A stretch of 64,000 nucleotides of DNA from Rapana venosa (lineage: Eukaryota; Mollusca; Gastropoda; Neogastropoda; Muricidae): NCBI GenBank assembly GCA_028751875.1, contig CM054167.1, positions 29,083,442 through 29,147,441 on the forward strand, written 5' to 3'. A program made the translations under genes and the position numbers. Numbering within the stretch: position 1 is the first letter of the stretch; every line of letters begins with the position of its first letter. Of this stretch, positions 44,210-55,382 are shown piece after piece. The notes under the pieces are model-generated. The model was given only the letters and a program-made list of their open reading frames with translations, was not told the DNA's origin and searched no databases.

Positions 44210-46420
44210 GAACATCATAACCCTGTATAAAAACTGGTAAAACAGCACAGGTGAGTAGAAAAATGCACAGGTAAAAACCTAAAGATTTTGGCCTGTGCGA
44301 GCCCAGAGGGAAGGGAAAACTGGCAGAAAAATTGCGAGTGGGAACTATCATATACTCTGGAAGAAAAAGGGCCCAGCCCCACACACATGGATAACTGCTG
44401 ATGAGACCAAGCAACGCAAGCACTGCTGTCCCGGGAACCAGTGTCACCACGGATCCTCAACACGTTTCAACTCAAGGCAGAAAAGGTTACCACCTTTAGT
44501 GTTTTCGCTTTCCCAAAAAATACAGCAGAGTTTGAAGATAAAGAAAACTTTTTTCGAACAAGTCCAGACCATCATGGAAAAGCACCAAAGAGGGACCTAA
44601 AAGTATAATGGGAGACATGAATGCCAAAATGGGGACAGACAACCTAAGGGAACTGTAGGGCAACTGGGGCTGGGGGAACAAAAGAAAATGGAGAAATTTT
44701 AACAGAATTTTGCATGTTCAACGCCCCGGTCTTGGAGGCAAACCCCTTCTCACAAGAAATCCAAAACCACAGGGACTTCCCCCGATGAAGACGAAAACCA
44801 ATTGACCACATCACCACGGGCGAAAGTGGAAAGGAGCCTGATGTGTCAGGGTGAAGCGGGGCAATGCAGTCAGCATCATTTGTTGTTGTATCCTCAAAAC
44901 CAAAAAAAGCCCACTCACCGGGGGGAAGACCCTCACACAAGTTTAATGGCAAAAACCCCGAAGGAAAGAGAAAAAAAAAAGAAAATTCAGGCTTGAACTG
45001 AGGAAAAATTCAGTGTGGTTTTTCCGTGCCGAGGAAACAGTTGAAGGCAATGGCGAGTCTGCGTGGACCTGGAAAACAACAGCCAAACGTACTGGGAAAA
45101 AAAACAAGAAAATACAAGGAGTGGCTGACAACAGGAAACATGGGGCACTGATCACGAGAGGAAAAAATAACACACTGAAAAGATCAGATCAACCGAAAGC
45201 ACAAGATGAAAAAGAAACAGAATTGCAAGATGTTATGGACAAAACCCGGGCAGTAAGAGAAACCCAAGAAGAGACAGAGAAAAATTCATTGAGGAACTGA
45301 TCAGGAAGGCAGAGACTGCAGCAGGCCAAGAATATGAAGAGACTGTTACGGATCATGAGAACTCTTCAGGATAAAAACAACAAACTAGTGCCCTGTCAAC
45401 GATAAGAATGGCAATTCCATTCAGGTGAGGAGGACAGAGAGCAAGATGGGCAGAGCACTTCAGGAAAAACGTCAAAGCCTGCACCACCCATGCCGGCCAG
45501 ACATCCCCCACCTACTGAAATCCATGGCATCAACAACCGGCCCCCTACCAAGAATGAGATCACCAAGGCCATCAAGTCACTCAAATCAGGCAAAGCAGCA
45601 GGCCCAGATGGTATACCTACCTGAAGCACTGAAGGCAGGGGACATACAAACTTCCATGAGGATGTTATTAACCCACTCCTATACAAGATCTGGGAGATAA
45701 GAGAGTGTACAAGAAGGACTGGAAGAAAGGCCCATCTCGTTAAAGTGCCAAAGAAAGGGGACCTGTCCTCATGCAACAATGGAGTGAATCTTGCTACGTC
45801 CATCCACAGGGAAAAAGTGCTGACCAGATCGTGCAGACCGATGAAGACAGCACTGGACCAAGACACTTTGGGATGAACAGGCAGGCTTTAGGCAAAACAG
45901 ATCATGCACAGTATCAAATCGCCACAATGCGCATCAGCATTGTAGCATGTCCCGGAGTGGCAGACCCTATATTCAGTCTTGTCGACTTCTGAAGGCATTT
46001 GACAGCACTCGACAGAGATGTCATTTGGAAACTGATGCATCACTATGATTTTCCCACAAAGTTCATCACCATCACCCAGCAGCTATATGAAGATTACCCC
46101 CTGTCAAGTCATCCATGAAGGGAAACTGACGGAACCCTTCTCCGTACAGACCGGTGTTCGTCAGGGCGTTGTTTGTCGCCAACCATCTTCTTGTTGGTGG
46201 TTGATGGAAAAATGCGGAAAGCCACGGGCAGGCAGGAGAACCGGCATACATTGGACCTCATGAAGCAGCTGGAAGACCTGGACTTCGCAGACGACATCAG
46301 CCTTCTCTCCCCAAGGAAAACAAGACGCACAAGAGAAGCTTTGTCGTGTTGCTGACGAAGCTGAAAAGACTGGCCTCCAAATCAACATCGGGAAGACGGA
46401 GATCATGAGGGTGAACAACA
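44210..46420 (+). pseudogene. RTE endonuclease and RT, broken
   Basis: Endonuclease traces: GNYHILWKKKGPAPHTW (44330-44385), FNSRQKR, EQVQTIMEKHQR, and GDMNAKMG at 44611-44634 (the metal-binding Asp present). RT traces: KNEITKAIKSLKSGKAAGPD (45550-45610), KAFDS-like sequence near 45995-46010, TEPFSVQTGVRQGV (46130-46170) and LEDLDFADDISLLS (FADD at 46284-46295), then GLQINIGKTEIMRVN. The frame changes at least six times. Active-site residues survive, so decay is by indels rather than loss of motifs. Confidence 0.8.
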
Positions 46421-46427
46421 AAAACAC

Positions 46428-47060
46428 ATGACCCAGTGCGACTGCAGCAAGAAACCATCAAAGAATTCAGCAAGTTTTTTTACCTGGGCAGTGTCGTCAG
46501 TAAAGATGGGGGAAAATGAAGACATCAAGTGCCGAATCAACAAAGCCCGTCACCGCCTTCAACACCTTCGGCCAATTTGGGAGGTTCAACAGCCCTTCAT
46601 TTCAAAAAAAGATTCGGATTCTACAACCCAATGTTATATGGGTTTCCTACTTTATGGTCAAAAACCTGTCGGGTACCAAAAACCAGCCCCCAAAAAACTC
46701 CAGTCTTCTACCAACAAATCCCTCAGGTACATCCTCAAAATCAGGTGGCCGGAAGTCATATCCAACAAACAACTGTGGGACAGGACCAGACAAACCCCAA
46801 TCGAGTCCATTATGAAACAAAGGAAGTGGGGATGGATCAGCCATACACTTTCGTCAAACGTCACCAGACAGGCCCTTGACTGGAATCCACAAGGAAAGCG
46901 GAAAGTTGGTCGACCAAAGCAGACCTGGCGAAGAAGTGTTGACGAAGAAACAAAGGCAGCCGGAATGACATGGGCCGAGCTGAAGAGGATCTCCAAAAAC
47001 CGAGTTCGTTGGAGGGGTGTTGTTGCAGCCCTATGTTCCCCAAGGAACCAAGAGGCATAA
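46428..47060 (+). pseudogene. RTE C-terminal domain, 210 codons open
   Basis: Continuous frame beginning inside the thumb (FTWAVSSVKMGENEDIKCRI, RHRLQHLRPIW), then LQSSTNKSLRYILKIRWPEV, MKQRKWGWISHTL, GKRKVGRPKQTWRRSVDEET, GMTWAELKRISKNR and RWRGVVAALCSPRNQEA, with a natural stop. This is the conserved C-terminal end of this RTE group. The first Met is not a real start; the domain belongs to the upstream EN-RT polyprotein, in a different frame. Confidence 0.85.
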
Positions 47061-47392
47061 GTCAAGTAAGTCAATTGAGAGAATGTCACAGAATGAGAGT
47101 GAGTTATTGACACACTTTGGGTTGTTTTTTTAAAGATCGATGCTTTTATGGAAAGATTCGACAAAGTTCGAGAAAACTGTTAACTTGGTTCGATAAAGTT
47201 TGAGAAAACTATCTATTGAATGCACCAATAACATTTACTCGCTTGTGTGCATACTACACGGCTGGCTAGTAGTTTTTTTTTCCAAATTCATTTCCATCAT
47301 TGTTCTAAAGCCTTAATTAATGTAGTGTCTGCTTCACAGAAAGCTCTCCAACCTCGACAGAAAGCAATGCTCTGTGTGTGTTTGTGTGTGTG

Positions 47393-47423
47393 TGTGTATA
47401 TATATATATTTTTAATATTATTT

Positions 47424-47457
<34 letters not shown>
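47393..47457. repeat. TG/TA microsatellite
   Basis: TGTGTGTG followed by ATATATAT tracts. A GATA/GA tract lies at 47640-47688. Confidence 0.95.
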
Positions 47458-47461
<4 letters not shown>

Positions 47462-47689
47462 TTGTGACATCGTCAAATATGACTTAATGGAACAACAATG
47501 GTATATGACATCATTCTATGATGTCACTTTATGACAGACCCCAGCCCACCCAGCCTGGACCCTGAATAAAACTGTTAGGACGAATGTCATAATGACCTCT
47601 GTCACTACCAAATTTACAAAGGTCAGAGGTGTATTTTTAGATAGATAGATAGAGAGAGAGAAGGAGAGAGAGAGAGAGAGGAGAGTCTA

Positions 47690-48250
47690 GTTTATTCAGA
47701 TTCAGGCCATAGCCCCTTTTTTTAAGGGGTTTACACATGACTATGAAGACATGAGCAACAATGTATTAGAAAGTTTTATCAAGTCATTTAAAAACTGAAA
47801 CAAGTATGCACTTTTTATGTTAGGACAAAGCAGCATTTATTCTTTTCATGCTTCTGAAACATAGCAGATTTAACCTAAAGTTATAAGGTTTCATCCTAAG
47901 ATCAGTTAGGGCTGGGGAAACAAAACAGGAAATTAATTTTGTCTTGACATAAAAGGCATTTCAGTTCAACTACAGTATCTAAAGCAGTGCATGCAAACTT
48001 TGAAAATACAAAAAACGAAATTTAGCCACAGCACTATCAACATAAGGCCTGACTGTGTTTCGTCTCTATGTTAGTAAATTACACATTTCTTTGAAACAAG
48101 ATGATTTAAATTTAAATCCACTGACTAAATCTATGACTGATGCCAGACGTTCGTGCAGTTTCTTTCCATCTGTATCCGTAAGGCTGTTTGAAGCGTTTTT
48201 ATTGAAAATTCTCCTTGGGTGCTAAGAAGTATGCAAAAAAAGCTGGGTTA
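47690..48250 (-). mobile_element. Possible retroelement 3' end, unclassified
   Basis: Read on the minus strand, 48230-48050 has an amphipathic coding-like stretch (NASNSLTDTDGKKLHERLAS, then FKFKSSCFKEMCNLL) and the sequence ends with GGCTATGGCCTGAATCTGAA then TAAACTAG (47715-47690) against a GA tract. The ending resembles 3' ends of LINEs, but no diagnostic RT motif is present. The rest of 47080-48310 has no visible gene. Confidence 0.4.
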
Positions 48251-48315
48251 GGAGAGAATGGAAACAACTGAGAAACAGAAGATGGGAAAAAGTAGCAGCT
48301 GAGAGTTGATCTTAA

Positions 48316-49583
48316 TAGTAATAATGTTAAATAATAATAACAATATAATAATTTTCAATAAATGGAATGTATATTTTTAGCGTGAATCTTGTAAAACAAA
48401 CAAATCAAGCGCTTGCACTTAAATATTTACACGCATGCAACTTTCCCAAAAAATTACAATGAACAGATTTCAAATCTATTGCTCGCGCACGCATGCACAC
48501 AAAGCACGCACGCACACATACACAAAACCTACACACACACACGCGCGCGCGCGCGGGGGCCGGGATGCGAACACACTTGGGTGGAGATAAAAGAGATGAA
48601 GGATGCTATTTAAAGTAGGGACAGATATAGGGGAAAGTCTCAAAGGGAGGGAAAAAAGTGTGTTTTGAGGCTGGATTTGAAAGTATCAAATGAAGGCTTT
48701 TGGGGAAGTGAAAGAGTGAGGTCATTCCAGGTGGATAGGCCAGGAACAGAAGACAGGTACAGAGATGAGAGGGCGCAGATTTGTGGAGACATTTGAAACA
48801 GAGAGTATATACTTCAGTCTTTGTGAGACAGGCAGCCAATTAAGAGATGGAAGAAGAGGAGTGCTGTGTTCAGATTTTTTATTTCTTAGCTGCAGAGTTT
48901 TGTATGCGTTGAAGAGAGTGAATAGATGATGCTGGTAAACCAGCAAAAAGATAACCACAGTAGTTCAAACATAAAAGAATGAGAGATGTGACAAGCTTGG
49001 ATGTTGCATCAGTGGACAAATACTTGCAAATTGGGCTTATCCGCCATCATTGATAGTAGCAGGACTGGAAGGTCTGGGTGATGAATTTTTTCATAGAGAG
49101 TGTGTTGTCAAGAACTACTCTTAAATACTTCACAGAGTTGGACAAAAGAACTGACGTATTACCGAATTCTATTGAAGTTGTGATGGAGGAAAGTTTATGT
49201 TTGGTCCCTATGAGCATGGCTTGGTTTTTATCAGCATTAAGTTGTAACTTGTTCTGAGTCATTCAGTTTTGAATGTCTTGAAGGCAGTAGGACACATTTG
49301 TTAGGAGGAAAGGCAAGTTTTCAACAGTATCACTGCATTGAAGCTGAATATCATCCACATAGAAATGATGATCAATATGGTGGTTATTTATTATATGTGA
49401 GAGTGGAGCAGTATAGAGATTGAAGAGAACAGGGCCCATAACTGATCCTTGTGGGACTCAACATTCCAGTTTTACAGGTTTTGATTGAATTTTGTTTACA
49501 ATAACTTTCTGGAATTGGTCTGTGAGGTATGAAATAAACCAGGTGAGGGCTGTGCCATTAATACCAAATGTACTTTGGAGGCG
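48316..49583 (-). mobile_element. CR1-like LINE, 5'-truncated
   Basis: The 3' tail (AATAAT repeats and GCGTGAATCTTGTAAAACAA on the plus strand) lies at 48316-48420, a CA/CG-rich 3' UTR at 48480-48560 and coding up to about 49583. Orientation is minus. The upstream border meets an unidentified repeat at 49584. Confidence 0.85.
48606..49583 (-). pseudogene. CR1 reverse transcriptase, partial, YVDD
   Basis: From 49583 down: ALTWFISYLTDQFQKVIVNK, VPQGSVMGPVLFNLYTAPLS, HHFYVDDIQLQ, then MTQNKLQLNADKNQAMLIGT (49262), LSNSVKYLRVVLDNTLSMKK, and after frameshifts the C-terminus (LLPSLNWLPVSQRLKY). The catalytic box reads YVDD (49350-49361) where other copies here have YADD. The Asp pair is kept. Several frameshifts make it non-functional. 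A local deletion near 49040 removes part of the LRRISAIRK region. Confidence 0.82.
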
Positions 49584-49990
49584 CCGTCAGCGCCTGGGGT
49601 TTATCACAGTTCTTGATTAAACCATTGACGCTGGGGGCAACAGCAAGGTGAGAGGCTGTATGACCAGTGGCTTTTCCACTCATGGAATTCCACTTTACAG
49701 CTTAGTCTTTAGTGATCGACTATGACTCTCTGACTAGGAGGCTTGACTCGCACAGTCCTTATGTGCTGCAGCCCTGGGGGCTGGTTGGCCTTTGGAGAAC
49801 ATCTCCAACGCTGACTGTCCTTATTCCCACTTGGCCGAGAGAGTGGGGATGTGCTGTGGGCAAGGCATCTCCACTATAATGAAATTTCTGCCCATTTCCA
49901 AATTTAAATTCCTTTTCTGTTTGGAGGGGGGGCAGTCGGAAAAGGACGACCATACAAAAACTTTGGAGGCGAGATAGAAGAATTTGGGGA
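49584..49990. other. Unidentified repeat-like segment
   Basis: Balanced GC, starting GCGCCGTCAGCGCCTGGGGT, with GATCGACTATGACTCTCTGA and CTGGTTGGCCTTTGGAGAAC. It lies between a CR1 border and the start of an RTE-like element and may be the leader of the latter. No coding frame with a domain. Confidence 0.45.
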
Positions 49991-52750
49991 TCTATAGTTC
50001 GAAGGCCCGCCGATAAATCAAGAAGAGTGGGAGGGAGATTTTTTCCGCATCAGAAGCAAGTAGAAAAATGTATCTAAAAATGTGAAAAGGGGGGGTTTTT
50101 GGGGCTGGATTGGGGCATTTATTACCCCCCCAATCCAAGCCTGAAACTCCATCGTTCGGCCCGCAAAAAACCCCACAACCCTGCCATTAAAACAAATTAT
50201 TTCACCAACATCAATCCCATGATAACAATCGAGTTTTCTACGAAATTTGGGGAGCCCATCAAAAACAACTCCAAAGAAGGGGCTTTTTCTGATCCCGGGG
50301 GACGGAATGCCCAAAAAGAAACCGACGCTTATAACCAATGGGCCCGGGGCAGTAAAGGGCCGGGTTTGGGGTGGGCAAACAAAAATTGAGGGCTCAACTT
50401 TTGGAATTCGCAACAGCCAAATTTTTTACTGTTTGCCAATCCTTTTACCCCCCAAGACATCAAAAAAAACACCACTCACCAAATGGAAAAAACCATAACC
50501 AAAATTTTGACTACATCTTGGCCCCCCAAAAAAATTTTTTCGAAAATCAAAAAAGCCCAAAAGAATTTTCCCTCCCCCTGTATTGGGAGTGACCCCGAAA
50601 AGGTATCTAACCCTTTCAATCAAGGGGAAGACCAAAAAACAGAAGAATAAACCCCGTTTTTCGGGTTCAACCTTTGGGAAAAACTGAAGGGCCCCGAAGG
50701 CGCGAAATATTTAAAAACAAAAAAGGGGGGAATTGCACATTTAATTTTCCCCCAAGATGACATTTAAAACCTCACCCGAACCTTCACCCAAAACCATTCA
50801 AGGGGCCCGCTGGGGGTTTCCTTGGGGAAAGAAAAAAAAACCCCGTGGTTTTCCAAAAAAATCCTTCCGTGCGACCACGTAGGGGGCTAAACCATGAAAA
50901 CAAAAACCCAAAAAGGCCCAAAATTTAAAACATCAAAAATCAATCAAGAAAAGTTTACTGAGGCCATGGGGAAATGGATTCCAAAAAAATCCCCAAAGGG
51001 TTAGAAGGAATGGGGAAAAAGGGGAAAAACAAAGACGTACCCCCAATACTAACCAAGGCCCAGCAAACCCCCGGGCCCCCGTTATTGAAGACAAAGAGGG
51101 GGCCCGTCCTTTCAAAAAGCCCCACTATTAAAAGAGGGCAGAATATTCGGGGAAACCGTTTAACTACAAGCTGAAAGGGGATCCGACCCAAAAATTCACG
51201 ACAGAAAACCCAAAAATCGATCCTGAAAGCCAAAGGTCTGGAGGAAAAAGGTTGAAGAACAATAAAAAGGGCCCCAAAAGGGAAGTCACCGGGGACAAAA
51301 CCCCTGGGGCTTTTCAAAAACGGGGGCCCCAAAATTTTTAAGGGATTTAAAAAAATCATCTCCCCGCATTGGACCAGCAAAAAATGGCCCCGAAATTTGG
51401 GCCCAATCCCTCATATTCCACTTCCCAAAAAAACCCGAAAAATCCAAAAAAAAACAGGAAAAAATCAGTCTGATAACCCTCCAAAACAAGTTAGCTAGCA
51501 AATTTCCTTGGGAAAAGAAGGGAAAACCCCAACAAAGAAAACTATCAGAAAAACAGGGAGGGTTTTTAAAAATCGAACCTGGGCCAGCGATTTCCATCCC
51601 GAATTCTATAGAGAAGCATCTCCAACACGTACAAAACTCTACAAAAAAACTTATTGGGCTTCCCAAAAAGGCCTTCGACCGGGGTGGGTAAAATTTTGTG
51701 GCCAAAATAAGGGTATACTTCGACGAACCTGATTTAAGTATCCAAAGGGGTTTTTATACAGCTTTCCCGTGCAGTCCCCAAAGGGGGGAAAAATGGGGGA
51801 GTTCTTTCCAATTCAGTTGGAGGTTTGCAAGGGTGCCCCCTATCCCCCCTTCTTTTCAAAAAATTTTTCCCGGAAACTCATCAGGAAGGGCCCCCCTTTA
51901 CTTTAAAACCACAATTTACAATAGGGGGAAGGCCCTCTGAATCTTTGATTCGCAGACGTTATTGATTCCTGGGGCCCCAGTGAAAAGAACCCCCAGGGCT
52001 CACCCCCAACTGGAAACATCAGCAAAAGCCCCGGGATAGATCAGCAAGGGAAAAAACAAGATTTCCCAGTAACAGAAACCCCCCGACCCCTCCCCCCACA
52101 TCAAAGAGTGGGGAGAAATAAGGAGGGGGAAATTTCAAGACCCTTTGGGGCATCATCACCAAAAACACGGGGCACCAAAGGTAAACAGACTTCTGTGGGA
52201 CTCCCTCCATACTAAGGGAAAGTGTGGGAAAAACCAAAAAATCAGAAACCCCCAAATAAGGCAATTTACAAAAACAATCTAAAAATCCCTTGCCCTTTTT
52301 CACTGGAACAAAGGGCACTTACTGCCATTTAAAAAAGCCCCCATTCAAGCCTTTTAGTGAATTCCTCAGGCGGGTCCCAAAATCAACCCACAAGACCCCA
52401 AAACCAATGCTACGTTTTTGGGAGCAGATCCAAAGGGATGGGTGGCAAACAAGAACCATTTAGATACATCAAAAAAGGGGAAACGAGTGGGTTTTTTCCC
52501 CACAAAAAAGGAAAACACCGGGCAAAGACCCTTTCCTTTGGGGGAAAGGGGAAAGGGGCAAGGAGGGGGGGACGACCCCGCAAAAGCTGGGAAAAAATCC
52601 AATCACAAGGTGGCCCCCCTCACTGGACCAAACCCCCTGAAAACACCCAGGAAAAAACCATTTTGGCGGTCCACTTTCAGCGTCCGTGGGGGGTACCCCA
52701 ACGGTCGTCCCGAACCAAGGGGAATATGAGTAGTGTTGGGGGAATAGGCC
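49990..52750 (+). mobile_element. Decayed RTE-like LINE, homopolymer-rich
   Basis: A plus-strand EN-RT relic at low sequence quality. Endonuclease-like segments lie at 50370-50560, RT at 51500-52100 and the C-terminus at 52330-52720. Long runs of A, C and G occur throughout and the frame changes every few dozen bases. It resembles the elements at 24236 and 5800. Confidence 0.68.
50370..52720 (+). pseudogene. RTE EN-RT relic
   Basis: Ordered fragments: a YILAP-like endonuclease piece near 50510-50520, CTCTACAAAAAAACTTATTG (51630), AAGGCCTTCGACCGGGGTGG (KAFDR, about 51667), a GEFF...VGGLQGCPL-like stretch (51795-51845), TTTGATTCGCAGACGTTATT (near 51943-51962, the FADD position, damaged), GGRPRKSW (52570-52595). 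The order matches RTE proteins. The catalytic box as read has an inserted base, so either the element is dead or the consensus is wrong. Confidence 0.6.
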
Positions 52751-53540
52751 CGGAATGAAAAAGGGAAAGGGAAATAAATTTGGGAAAGAAAGTGAATGTT
52801 GAACGGGTTTTGGGAAAAATTTTTTTTTTAGTACTTTTAAAAACAAAAGGTAAGTTTGAGACAAGTCTATTTAAATTTTCCAAAAAGTTGGGGCGATCTG
52901 CTTTTTTAACAGGGGTTCTATTTTCGGTTTTAAGAGCTGTGGAAAATTTTTCCCGACAGAAAAAGGAAATTTTCCTTTTTTTGAAAATATATAGTTGTTG
53001 TTGGGATTATTGAAACAGGGGCAAGGGATGGGAAACAAGGTTTGGGTTTATTTTTATCATTTCCCCTTTAGAATTGTCATGATTCTTTTTTTTTTTTTGT
53101 TTGGGGAAGGGAAAAAAGAGGGTGCAGTGAAATGGGGACAAGAGGGACAAAGGGTGGAAATGGGAAAGATCCCGTCTGACGTACTTGTGGGTTTTTTCTG
53201 GGGGTGTATGATCGAGGAGTAACGAAATTTTTGAAAGGAAAAAAGGGAAAATTCAAATTTTGTTTTGGGGAGGATGATGGAAAAAATCATAAAAAAGGGG
53301 GTTGGGCCATAAGTTTAGGCACATACTTTGAAAGATTCCGGGGAAAAGGGGGTGACAGAAAAAAAGAGCGGGGTTTCCCGGGGGTTTTGTAATCATTCTT
53401 TCATGCCTTAAATTGCAATTTTCTTTTGGTGGTCTTCCACATCCCTCAATCCACTCCCTTTTAAAATAAACAAAATTTTGCACTTTACTATCCCCAGAGA
53501 GAAAAAAAAATTTAACAAAATTACTCCTCCCTTTTTCCAA
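52750..53540. other. Unassigned, homopolymer-rich
   Basis: Long runs of G, A and T with small compositional open frames (for example 52780-53013). No motif recognised. Same poor-quality texture as the neighbouring elements. Confidence 0.5.
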
Positions 53541-53544
53541 AAAT

Positions 53545-54108
53545 TTCCCCTTGCTACCAAGCGGGTATAAACTATAGGGTCATACCCTGTTACAATGTCC
53601 TTTCCCCAAAAAACTCCCTCCTATCTGCGACTTCTTCACCTGTACAAATTCCCCGGCCCTTTGCTTTGGGGGCAAAAACCTTTTCTTAAAAATACCAGAA
53701 TTTTTTAATTTAATCCCCTTGGGCCCTCGCTCTTTTTCCGGTTTTTGGTCCATGATCTGGGAAAGACCTTCCCCCTCTCCCTTTCGGGCCCAAAAACCTA
53801 CTTATGACAATTTTAAATTTCCAACCCCAAGACATACCGTTTCAAGCCTTTAAACTTTTCCCCCCCTTCTTCCCCTCTCATTCTCCCTTTTCAAAAACCG
53901 AAATTCCTTTCCCCACCAAAGTGTTTCAACCCTTTTTGCCCGTGTGGGTGTGTTTTTGGTCGCGCGCAAAGCGCAGTGTGTATGAAATTTAAACTTTTTA
54001 TATTGTTAAATTTTTATTTGGTTTTGGGTTTTGGGAAAATGTTTGAATTTCAAGCAGTTTGATTTGGGGTTTTTTCAAATATATGCTATATAAATTTATT
54101 TATTAAAC
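53545..54108 (+). mobile_element. CR1-like LINE 3' fragment, homopolymer-rich
   Basis: It follows the CR1 3' coding region of 56270-56570 step by step (TATAAACTATAGGGTCATAC, CTCCTATCTGCGACTTCTTC, ACCTGTACA, GGTCCATGATCTGG, AAGACATACCGTTTCAAGCC), then the 3' UTR and a GCTATATAAATTTATTTATT end at 54085-54108. Most differences are expanded homopolymers. Confidence 0.72.
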
Positions 54109-54111
54109 TTC

Positions 54112-55382
54112 TTTCTTCTTTCTTTTATTCTTTTATCTGCCATTCCTTCGGCCCTCGCGGGGGGACACAGCTCTGTCCCGCACAATGGGGGGGCTTTTAT
54201 GTAACAGGTATTTGGGTCGCAGGGGTCAGCCCAAAAGTCCTCCATCGTTTTTGGGCTACCTCTGGCTTCCCCCATTTTATTTGGGGGTGTTAACCCCTAG
54301 GCTGGGTTTTTTGGGCGGGATTCTTTGAGGGGGACCAAAACCACCTATCCTTTGTTGGGTTTGATTTTGGGAGGGAATTGGGGTTAGTCCCACCGTCTCT
54401 GATCACCTCATTTCCCTTTTTCTTTTCGCTTTGGGGCCCTTTTGACAGCTTTTCCCCAGGCACGCATTTTTTAAAAATTTTACCCAATTTTTTCTCTAAA
54501 GGGGTTTTTTTTTGGGCCCATGTCACACGGTAGTGGTGTTGGAACCCAAGATGGCGTTGATGATTTTCCTTTGGGGCCATTTGGGGTCTGGGTTTTTAGA
54601 AGGGGGGAGTGGTAACTGACTGCGTTTGGGTTTCGGGATCTTTTTTCTTCTCTCGGTCCAATGTTCCCTCTTCAGGGGAGGGTCCCAAAGGGAAATTTTA
54701 AAATTTTTTGGTCTTTTCAGCTGGGGGCCGTTGATGTTTAATGTGGGTTTTTTTTTTCTGCGGGCACCTTTAAATTCTGTTTGGGGGATACTGATCTTCA
54801 TGTCATACCTCTCGCAGCTTGTGTTGAGTTGGTCTGTGTGTTCTTGAAGAGCTGCTTTGTTCTGATTCATCAAGGACTGGTCGTCAGCAAATAATAGTTC
54901 GTTCAGGGCCTCAAGATCTGGGTTGGCTTCCTTTGTAATCTGGTTTATGTCGATCACGAAGAGAAGGGGAGAGAGTACGCAGCCTTGCCTGACCCCTGAT
55001 GTAACCGGGAACCAGTCAGATGTTCCACTGGCTGTTCGGACTTCGCTCATACTGTTGGCATAGATTGCTCTGATGTTATCAAGCAACTGCCCCTTCACGT
55101 TGTACTGCTCCAGGATCTTCCAGAGCTTGTCTCTGTTGACTCGGTCCAAAGCTTTTTCTTGATCAACGAATACTGTATGCAGGTCTTGGTTGTATTCGAT
55201 GGCTCTTTCACACAGCTGTCGGAGTGCGAAAATGGCATCTGTGCACCCTCTTCCTTTCCGAAAGCCAAACTGGGCATTGCTCAGTAGGTGTCCTTCTTTG
55301 GCTCTTGTGCGCTGTTCCAGAATCTTTGCATACATTTCCCCTACATGGCTGAGAAGTGAAATGCCTCTGTAGGTCAACCATA
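54112..55382 (-). mobile_element. RTE-like LINE, RT to C-terminus
   Basis: Minus-strand element of the same family as 15561-16340 and 12040-12436. The part 54720-55382 is clean; 54112-54700 is homopolymer-rich. It ends in a TTCTTTC-type tail near 54112-54130 (plus-strand reading). A CR1 of opposite orientation begins at 55383. Confidence 0.82.
54523..55382 (-). pseudogene. RTE reverse transcriptase, ~280 codons open
   Basis: Motifs in order: YRGISLLSHVGEMYAKILEQ, NAQFGFRKGRGCTDAIFALR, VFVDQEKALDRVNRDKLW (Ala-Leu in place of the usual Ala-Phe), FPVTSGVRQGCVLSPLLF and ELLFADDQSLM (FADD at 54880-54891), then YDMKISIPQTE. Past 54770 the frame becomes Lys/Pro-rich through homopolymer gains and no longer resembles RT. 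Catalytic residues are intact. No endonuclease remains. Confidence 0.85.

Larger units (their letters stand above)
43835..47075 (+). mobile_element. Near full-length RTE-like LINE
   Basis: A 5' leader (43835-44200), endonuclease (44210-45000), linker (45000-45400), RT (45520-46420) and C-terminal domain (46428-47060), ending with an AAGTCAAGTAAGTCAA tail at 47057-47073. Total about 3.24 kb, the usual RTE size. The N-terminal half is more damaged than the C-terminal half. Confidence 0.83.
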
